This document shows, one piece after another, positions 1-4,912 of a stretch of DNA of 12,779 bases (its first letter is position 1; every line of letters begins with the position of its first letter). This DNA is from Planctomycetota bacterium (GTDB lineage: Bacteria > Planctomycetota > UBA11346), in assembly GCA_947440715.1 (NCBI GenBank), contig CANETI010000020.1, forward strand, positions 1-12,779, given 5' to 3'. A program made the translations under genes and the position numbers. The notes beneath the pieces are model-generated. The model did not search any database. It saw nothing but the letters and a program-made list of their open reading frames with translations, and was not told the DNA's origin.

Positions 1-274
1 CAGTGATGCGCGCGATAAAGAAAATATACAATTCATAGAGTTGCGTCGCTATTTCACCACCTTGATCAAATTTGAGCGTCGAAGCAAGCTCTATAAATAT
101 TTTTTTTGCGCGAATACAATTATTATGAACATCTTCTATGTGATGATGCTTGGCGGCATCAATAGCGAGGCTCAAGAAACGAATAGCGCCTTGATAAAGC
201 TTGATAATTAAATCGCGCTGAGAAAGAGTTGAGATTTCAGCCGTACGGTAAGCATTCATTAAGGTAGGGCTCAT
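1..274 (-). CDS. fliS: FliS, flagellin export chaperone (partial, C-terminus outside window)
   Basis: FliS binds the disordered C-terminal part of newly made flagellin in the cytoplasm, preventing early polymerisation and delivering it to the flagellar export gate. The first 91 residues are visible and the window edge cuts the rest; family members are usually about 125-140 residues. Visible family features are a short N-terminal stretch with a conserved Tyr (MNAYRTAEISTLS), the helix QRDLIIKLYQGAIRFLSLAI at about residues 19-38, and the LKFDQGGEIATQLYELYIFF segment at about 68-87. The ATG at 272-274 follows an AAGGA ribosome site at 282-286. The gene lies downstream of fliD across a 163-base gap in which I see no clear promoter, so it is probably transcribed with flaG-fliD. 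The assignment is secure despite truncation. Confidence 0.9.
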   Translation of the reverse strand, partial: MSPTLMNAYRTAEISTLSQRDLIIKLYQGAIRFLSLAIDAAKHHHIEDVHNNCIRAKKIFIELASTLKFDQGGEIATQLYELYIFFIARIT

Positions 275-437
275 TTTTATATCCTTGTTGAATAAGTAAC
301 GGTTAGGCATTCGTAAACATGAGTATTAATTAGGGTAAAGTTCAAGCGAGGATTCCTGTGGCGCACGCTAATAAGAAAGTCAGAGAGGTCGCGTTCATGT
401 ATAAGCCGAAATAGATAAAAGAGGCAATTCCTCGTGA

Positions 438-2405
438 TTAAGTCCCATTTGCGCGTGACGCAGCCATATTTTGGAATCCTGCAATTTGACCGGTTAATAT
501 ATCGCCCTGACTTTTGAAGCCTTGAATCAACTGTTCCATTTGGCGGAATCGTGCTTCATAACGCGCTCGACGTTTGGTTAATAAGTCATCAACGCGCTTA
601 ATTCTTTTATTCATGCTATCGATGTCGACTTGATAGCCTTTATCTTTTCGTGGAACAGAGCCAGTTTCGATATCGGTTAACTTTGAGATAGATTCGGACG
701 ATAGTTGAGCAATGCCTTTTGTTGCACTGACGCTCACCCCAGTTAATACACTGGTTGCAGTCACAACCAAAGCGAGACCTTCGCTCGTCGTACCACTTTT
801 CCCTTCTAATATTTGACCACGACCTGTAGCAGCGATGCCGTTTATTGTACCGGCGACATCAACGCCATTTACTTTCACATCGGACAATCCTAAGTCCACT
901 CTGGCGGTGGCGGCGGTATCAATCTTGATGGACTGACCAGCCCCATAATATTTACTTTCAAGACTAAGGGCGCCACCATTAACACCGACCGATACTTTAT
1001 CACCATTGCTGGTAACGATACTGTTGATGGCATTTTGTACTTGTTCAGCTAACGATTCTACACTGGCATAAGTGCCAGATGCAAGCTTAACACTATAGTG
1101 ATGGTCATTTATGGTGATGCCCAAGCCATTGTTGAGCGTATTGATTGTTAATGGCAATATTGGTGCCCCGGTAGTGGCGACCAGCGCTCGTTGAGCAGGT
1201 TGGGTTATAGTAACGGTGAATGGTTGAGTTGTTTTGGTTTTATTGCTCAGTGCAGCGAATTGAACAGCGGTTGACGTTGATGTGCCGGTGTTCGTAAATA
1301 ATCGAGCAACTCCTGTTGGATCACTGCTCAGTTTTGCAGACAAAGCTGCCTCATCAATATCAAAGGTACCTTTGTCGCGGTTAAGTCGAATGCCAATGGC
1401 AGAAAGAGTGTTGAGGCTACTCGGCAGTCCTGTAACTGATCCGGTGAGTTCTTGAATGACTGAATTAAGACCAGAACGCAGATCTGATTCAGATAATAGT
1501 ACACCTGCTTGGCGGGTAGTGGCATTATATTTGGTATTGTCGCTAAGAAAGGTAATCGCAGTATTTAAATCGGTAAAAAACGTCTTAATTTTATCCTGAA
1601 TACCGCTAGAGTCATTATTTACGTTGATAGTAGCGGTACTCGTGGTGGGAGTTTTAATTGTCAGGGTGACGTCGGGAATGATATTTTCGATGGTATTACT
1701 GCTGCTATAAATGGTGAGCGGCGTGGTGCCGCCCAATGTGACTTGAGCGTCTACCGCCGTCGTGAGTGTCGACATATCAGTTGGATTGAGTCCAACATTA
1801 AAAATAGGCTGTAAGGCATCGCTCGCCGAAATCGTGATGGCGTTGGCTACACCAGTATTTGATGCCTGTATTAGTAAACGGTGAGGATTGGCCCCACCAT
1901 CATTCACGACTGACGCAGTGACTTCCGCGCCAGATTGATTAATGGCTAAAGCAATATCATTGAGGCTGCTGCTACCCGCAGCGATAGCGATGGATTTTTC
2001 CGCGCCATTACCAACTTTCAGGGTGATTGTGCCAGCGCCAATAGCCGTACTAGCAGATTCACGCCCCGCAGCAGCAAGTTGATGGGCTGTAGCGATATTA
2101 ACAACGTCGATTTGATAAGCTCCAACAGGAGCACTGCTTTTCGCACTTGCTGTCACAGCAGATTCGGCGCTGCTGCTAGCGGTACGCGCGTTAAATGTGC
2201 TGGGCAGCTTAAGCCGAGAAAGATCTAACTGAGCCGATAAGAGTTTCGTATTGTAGGAACGAACGGCGGTTTGCCGAGATTCAATCGTTGCCTTGCGACG
2301 TTCCAGCACTGCTGTTGCTGCGCGATCTGCAGCAACCATACCATCAACGATAGCTCGTGAATCAATGCCAGATGAGAGTCCAGAAACGCCTTCAATTGCA
2401 GGCAT
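438..2405 (-). CDS. fliD: FliD, flagellar filament cap protein (hook-associated protein 2)
   Basis: FliD forms the cap at the filament tip and guides exported flagellin into place. The protein has 655 residues, well above the roughly 470 of the enteric proteins. Residues 1-100 are the FliD N-domain, starting with GVSGLSSGIDSRAIVDGMV. A flagellin hook IN-type motif lies at about 128-170. The C-domain begins near 225 and includes LSAIGIRLNRDKGTFDID (334-351). A segment of about 175 residues (385-560) holds a second IN-like hairpin region and the INGIAATGRGQILEG stretch (521-535). The C-terminus (570-645) is heptad-like helix suited to cap oligomerisation. The ATG at 2403-2405 has a GGAGGG ribosome site. 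Only 17 bases separate it from flaG upstream, indicating co-transcription from the sigma-28 promoter ahead of flaG. Confidence 0.95.
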   Translation of the reverse strand: MPAIEGVSGLSSGIDSRAIVDGMVAADRAATAVLERRKATIESRQTAVRSYNTKLLSAQLDLSRLKLPSTFNARTASSSAESAVTASAKSSAPVGAYQIDVVNIATAHQLAAAGRESASTAIGAGTITLKVGNGAEKSIAIAAGSSSLNDIALAINQSGAEVTASVVNDGGANPHRLLIQASNTGVANAITISASDALQPIFNVGLNPTDMSTLTTAVDAQVTLGGTTPLTIYSSSNTIENIIPDVTLTIKTPTTSTATINVNNDSSGIQDKIKTFFTDLNTAITFLSDNTKYNATTRQAGVLLSESDLRSGLNSVIQELTGSVTGLPSSLNTLSAIGIRLNRDKGTFDIDEAALSAKLSSDPTGVARLFTNTGTSTSTAVQFAALSNKTKTTQPFTVTITQPAQRALVATTGAPILPLTINTLNNGLGITINDHHYSVKLASGTYASVESLAEQVQNAINSIVTSNGDKVSVGVNGGALSLESKYYGAGQSIKIDTAATARVDLGLSDVKVNGVDVAGTINGIAATGRGQILEGKSGTTSEGLALVVTATSVLTGVSVSATKGIAQLSSESISKLTDIETGSVPRKDKGYQVDIDSMNKRIKRVDDLLTKRRARYEARFRQMEQLIQGFKSQGDILTGQIAGFQNMAASRANGT

Positions 2406-2422
2406 AATAATCCCTCCACCGT

Positions 2423-2788
2423 TTATGCGGTCTTGTCGAAGAGTAGGCCAATCATTTCGTTAATGCGAGCGTGGATCGTCCGTAGTTCCTTCGAGGGAAT
2501 TTGACGAATAAGCTCACCTGTATTTCGATTGGTGACTTGCATGAACAGTTCTGCTGAATGGTCATCGATGATGAACGCAAGTTCCTTGCCACTTGCCGCT
2601 TCGACCACTCGTTTCACTTGTTGCGCGATGGTTCTAATGTCTTCGTTTGGAACATATGAGCCATCGGGTTCAGCGTCGATTCGCTGGAGCCGTGCTACAT
2701 CTGACTGAATACGTTTATCAGATGCTGTTTGTGGGGGGCGAGCGATATCAGCGATTTGAGTGGAAATGGCGCCTTCGATTTTACTCAT
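2423..2788 (-). CDS. flaG: FlaG family flagellar protein
   Basis: FlaG proteins are small cytoplasmic flagellar proteins usually encoded beside fliC and fliD; in some polar flagellates loss of FlaG alters filament length. This one has 121 residues. The first 50 are poorly conserved. The C-terminal half carries the family core: LAFIIDDHSAELFMQV (70-85) followed by NRNTGELIRQIPSKEL (87-102), the hallmark T-G-E-x-I-R-Q-I-P motif, and a final helix ending GLLFDKTA. A longer in-frame reading begins at 2842. I prefer the ATG at 2786-2788 because it has GGAGG nine bases upstream, and because the extra codons would run into the -10 element of the sigma-28 promoter at 2839-2865. It is first in the flaG-fliD-fliS unit and divergent from fliC. 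Confidence 0.92.
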   Translation of the reverse strand: MSKIEGAISTQIADIARPPQTASDKRIQSDVARLQRIDAEPDGSYVPNEDIRTIAQQVKRVVEAASGKELAFIIDDHSAELFMQVTNRNTGELIRQIPSKELRTIHARINEMIGLLFDKTA

Positions 2789-2797
2789 GGCAGTAAT

Positions 2798-2802
2798 CCT
2801 CC
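2798..2802 (-). promoter_or_regulatory. Ribosome binding site that fixes the flaG start
   Basis: On the minus strand GGAGG lies nine bases before the ATG at 2786-2788. It sits in the same ACGGAGGAT context as the flagellin ribosome site. It supports the 121-residue FlaG over the longer in-frame alternative. Confidence 0.8.
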
Positions 2803-2838
2803 GTATGTTGGCGATGGTGCTATCCGTACCAAGGACAA

Positions 2839-2865
2839 GCATCGGCAGGGTTCACAATGACTTGA
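2839..2865 (-). promoter_or_regulatory. Sigma-28 (FliA) promoter for flaG-fliD-fliS
   Basis: Read on the minus strand this is TCAAGTCA, 11 bases, then GCCGATGC. The proteobacterial sigma-28 consensus is TAAAGTTT (often TCAAG in polar flagellates), an 11-base spacer, then GCCGATAA. Spacing is exact and the GCCGAT core is intact. Transcription would begin near 2832, about 45 bases before the flaG ATG. This makes the operon a late flagellar class dependent on FliA, as expected for cap and chaperone genes. Confidence 0.82.
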
Positions 2866-2908
2866 GCGAAAAATCGAATCCATGTTTCAAGCATACATCA
2901 GTGGCTGT

Positions 2909-2922
2909 CAGCTAGCTAGCTG
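2909..2922. repeat. 14-bp perfect palindrome between the divergent promoters
   Basis: CAGCTAGCTAGCTG is its own reverse complement over all 14 bases. It lies between the two sigma-28 -35 elements, 43 bases from the leftward one and 27 from the rightward one. Position and symmetry suit a dimeric regulator site, but the regulator is unknown and a chance tetranucleotide repeat cannot be excluded. Confidence 0.5.
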
Positions 2923-2949
2923 GATAATAATAAGTTTGCAAGAAACTCC

Positions 2950-2976
2950 TCAAGTGTAGGTGCGGAATGCCGTAAC
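2950..2976 (+). promoter_or_regulatory. Sigma-28 (FliA) promoter for flagellin
   Basis: The sequence is TCAAGTGT, 11 bases, then GCCGTAAC. It matches the sigma-28 consensus at 6 of 8 positions in the -35 element (TAAAGTTT) and 5 of 8 in the -10 element (GCCGATAA), with the exact 11-base spacer. Transcription would begin near 2983 and give a leader of about 70 bases. It diverges from the flaG promoter, so both filament units depend on FliA and hence on completion of the hook and basal body. Confidence 0.8.
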
Positions 2977-3000
2977 TGAATTTCAGCTGACCATCCTGGC

Positions 3001-3028
3001 AGCCAGCGGTCGGATCCGCTTTCTGGCT
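3001..3028 (+). promoter_or_regulatory. Stem-loop in the flagellin mRNA leader
   Basis: AGCCAG (3001-3006) pairs with CTGGCT (3023-3028), and CGG (3007-3009) with CCG (3016-3018), leaving the loop TCGGAT and a small bulge. An alternative inner stem is AGCGG/CCGCT. The loop exposes GGA. The structure ends 15 bases before the ribosome site, so it does not block translation by itself. It may stabilise the mRNA or present a binding site for an RNA-binding regulator such as CsrA. Confidence 0.5.
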
Positions 3029-3043
3029 CTACCCACTACCCAC

Positions 3044-3048
3044 GGAGG
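3044..3048 (+). promoter_or_regulatory. Flagellin ribosome binding site, CsrA-like context
   Basis: GGAGG lies five bases before the ATG at 3054. With flanking bases it reads CACGGAGG, fitting the CANGGANG form of the CsrA/RsmA recognition core. CsrA repression at a flagellin ribosome site is known for hag of Bacillus subtilis and flaA of Campylobacter. Its use here is inference. Confidence 0.6.
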
Positions 3049-3053
3049 ATATC

Positions 3054-4676
3054 ATGAGCCTACGCATCAATCACAACATCGCATCAGTTAACGGCCATCG
3101 TAATATGGTCAGAAACGATATGGCGATTAGTAAATCACTCGAAAAACTATCGAGCGGATTGCGCATTAATCGCGCGGCAGACGATTCTGCTGGCCTCGTC
3201 ATTAGTGAGCAAATGCGCGCTCAAATCACCGGCCTTAATCAAGCCATTGATAACAGTGAAACCGCAGTTGCCATGGTGCAAACGGCAGAAGGTGCATTGG
3301 ATGAAATTAACTCGCTGCTCAATAAAGCGCGCGAATTAACCGTGCAAGCAGCTAATGTGGGTACCAATGATACCAATCAATTGGTCGCTGGCCAACAAGA
3401 ACTCGACAACGCGATCGAATCCATCTCACGTATTGCAACACAGACCCAATTTGGCACTAAGAAATTAATCGACGGCAGTTTGGCTGGCGCCAACAATTAC
3501 GATACGACGAAAGTGCACTCGTTTGACGTTGGATCAGCGCTACTGGCACGCTCAGATTTTAAAGTCGGTTCAGTCAATGTGTCAATTACCACGGCAGGGA
3601 CGGCTTCGACATTATCTATTTCTGGTGGTGCTACGGCGCTAACGGGTCCGGCCATTACTGAGGCGAGCTTCGTTGCTGGTGGTGTTTCTGCGACGATGTT
3701 TACGGCAGCCGGTGCCGCTGTTGCGGACATTAGTGCAGCATTTTCCACGGTAACGAACCGCTTAGCCGAAGGTGCGAGCGCAACGTTTTCAGTCAATGGT
3801 ACCGATTTCCGCTTTGAAAGCGGTGAATCTGTGTCCGATATGTTATCCTTTATCAACAATGCACAGAGCGAATATACTTTGGCTGGTGCAGGCGGCGCAG
3901 GCAGTGCGCTGTCAGCAACGCGTAAACTTTTAGGCGTCAGTGGTGAAGCAACTGATTTAAGTGTGCGCTTAACAGCGGGTGTGAAGGCTGATGCCGTGAC
4001 TGCGGCGACTGCGGGAACCACAGCGGCAGTAACTACTGCATCGACGAAAACAGCTGGTGTGCAAACGGTGTCACAGCTATCTGGGGTAAGTTTGGGTGGC
4101 GTTGCCACCACTATCGCATTAGTCGCAGATACCTTCGATGCCTCCATTCTGAAAAGCAATAGCTATGGAATTAGCATTGATGTCACAAATACCTTTGCAG
4201 CTGCAACTGGCAATACGGCCGCATCATTGACCAAAGGGGCTTTGTTCCAAATTGGTGCGAATGCGGCCCAACAAACCGCTGTTGATCTCAAGTCTGTGAA
4301 AGCCTTTGACTTGGGTTTGGGCGGCGACACGCGTACGAGTGGCCGTATTGAAAATTTGGGCTCATTAAGATCAGCCAAATCGTTAGTGAATGGTGATTTC
4401 AAAGGCGCGATCGAGGTTATTGATCGGGCGATTTACGACGTCACCAATCTGCGTGGTCAGCTGGGTGCGTTCCAAGCGAATACCCTGGAATCCGGACTGA
4501 ATAGCTTACGTGTGACGCAAGAAAATCTAACCGCTGCGGAATCGACTATTCGTGACGTCGACTTTGCTGCGGAATCAGCGTCCTTCACCCGTAACAATAT
4601 CTTGGTCCAAGCAGCGACCGCGATGTTGGCGCAAGCGAATCAGTTGCCGCAAAATGTGCTGAAATTATTGGGCTAA
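3054..4676 (+). CDS. fliC: Flagellin, filament structural protein
   Basis: Flagellin is exported through the flagellar channel and polymerises into the filament. The 540-residue protein begins MSLRINHNIASVNGHRNM and has the conserved N-terminal D0/D1 helices to about residue 140, including LEKLSSGLRINRAADDSAGL (29-48). The conserved C-terminal D1/D0 helices run from about 430 and end LPQNVLKLLG. RELTVQ at 93-98 matches the region recognised by TLR5 in enteric flagellins. The centre (about 143-428) is variable, rich in Ala, Thr, Ser, Gly and Val, and has no Cys or Trp. It contains an IN-like hairpin at 243-269 and a very Ala/Thr-rich run at 312-336. These exposed Ser/Thr residues are the likely acceptors for the sugar made by the genes at the right of the window. 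It is a single-gene unit from a sigma-28 promoter to a strong terminator. Confidence 0.97.
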   Translation: MSLRINHNIASVNGHRNMVRNDMAISKSLEKLSSGLRINRAADDSAGLVISEQMRAQITGLNQAIDNSETAVAMVQTAEGALDEINSLLNKARELTVQAANVGTNDTNQLVAGQQELDNAIESISRIATQTQFGTKKLIDGSLAGANNYDTTKVHSFDVGSALLARSDFKVGSVNVSITTAGTASTLSISGGATALTGPAITEASFVAGGVSATMFTAAGAAVADISAAFSTVTNRLAEGASATFSVNGTDFRFESGESVSDMLSFINNAQSEYTLAGAGGAGSALSATRKLLGVSGEATDLSVRLTAGVKADAVTAATAGTTAAVTTASTKTAGVQTVSQLSGVSLGGVATTIALVADTFDASILKSNSYGISIDVTNTFAAATGNTAASLTKGALFQIGANAAQQTAVDLKSVKAFDLGLGGDTRTSGRIENLGSLRSAKSLVNGDFKGAIEVIDRAIYDVTNLRGQLGAFQANTLESGLNSLRVTQENLTAAESTIRDVDFAAESASFTRNNILVQAATAMLAQANQLPQNVLKLLG

Positions 4677-4701
4677 TAGCGGATAGCTTGGTCAATAGTG
4701 T

Positions 4702-4738
4702 ATCGTCCCAGGAGCTATCTCCTGGGACGATTTTTTTT
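4702..4738 (+). terminator. Strong intrinsic terminator after flagellin
   Basis: A perfect stem of 12-13 base pairs (TCGTCCCAGGAG with CTCCTGGGACGA, loop CTAT) is followed by eight T residues. It begins 26 bases after the flagellin stop. It should separate the highly expressed flagellin transcript from maf. There is no T run on the opposite strand, so it acts rightwards only. Confidence 0.95.
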
Positions 4739-4819
4739 GGCATACTAATCGCGTTCTGCCGATGGCGTTTTGTTCACCTGCCGTTGGTGTTGTGTTGGAC
4801 GACCCGTAAGGTTTAGTTG

Positions 4820-4903
4820 ATGATTATTATGCTGACTGACGCTATGCGACCTGATCAACTGGCTTCAGCTGAATTATCTCCACATCAACGGCGATTCGCC
4901 TAA
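4820..4903 (+). CDS. Possible 27-codon leader ORF, in frame with maf
   Basis: The ORF starts with ATG at 4820, preceded by TAAGG with eight bases of spacing. It encodes 27 residues, MIIMLTDAMRPDQ through PHQRRFA, and ends with TAA at 4901-4903. That TAA begins the TAAGG that serves as the maf ribosome site, and the ORF is in the same frame as maf nine bases before its ATG. It could couple translation of maf to its own. It could instead be an ancestral N-terminal extension split off by a stop codon, or a chance ORF. I do not recognise the peptide. No clear promoter was found in 4739-4819. Confidence 0.35.
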   Translation: MIIMLTDAMRPDQLASAELSPHQRRFA

Positions 4904-4905
4904 GG
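4902..4905 (+). promoter_or_regulatory. Ribosome binding site deciding the maf start
   Basis: AAGG lies seven bases before ATG 4913. An in-frame GTG at 4907 is only one base from this AAGG, too close for normal initiation, so ATG 4913 is chosen. Confidence 0.65.
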
Positions 4906-4912
4906 CGTGTGT

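Noticed and set aside
421..433. Small hairpin GAGG/CCTC followed by TTTTAT on the minus strand just after fliD.
   Set aside because: A four-base-pair stem is too weak to call a terminator, and fliS probably depends on readthrough.
2789..2842. 18-codon extension of FlaG to an ATG at 2842.
   Set aside because: It runs into the sigma-28 -10 element, so most of it precedes or abuts the predicted transcript start. The internal ATG has GGAGG.
3497..4159. A 220-codon open frame antisense to the middle of flagellin.
   Set aside because: It arises from Ala/Thr/Val-rich codons of the flagellin centre read backwards. The product is low-complexity Ala/Val/Pro with no family features and no good ribosome site.
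4758..4765. GCCGATGG resembling a sigma-28 -10 element ahead of maf.
   Set aside because: Eleven bases upstream is GGCATACT, which matches the -35 consensus at only two of eight positions.
4815..4860. Inverted repeat AGTTGAT / ATCAACT upstream of maf.
   Set aside because: Seven base pairs separated by 32 bases is weak and easily due to chance; it also overlaps the candidate leader ORF.
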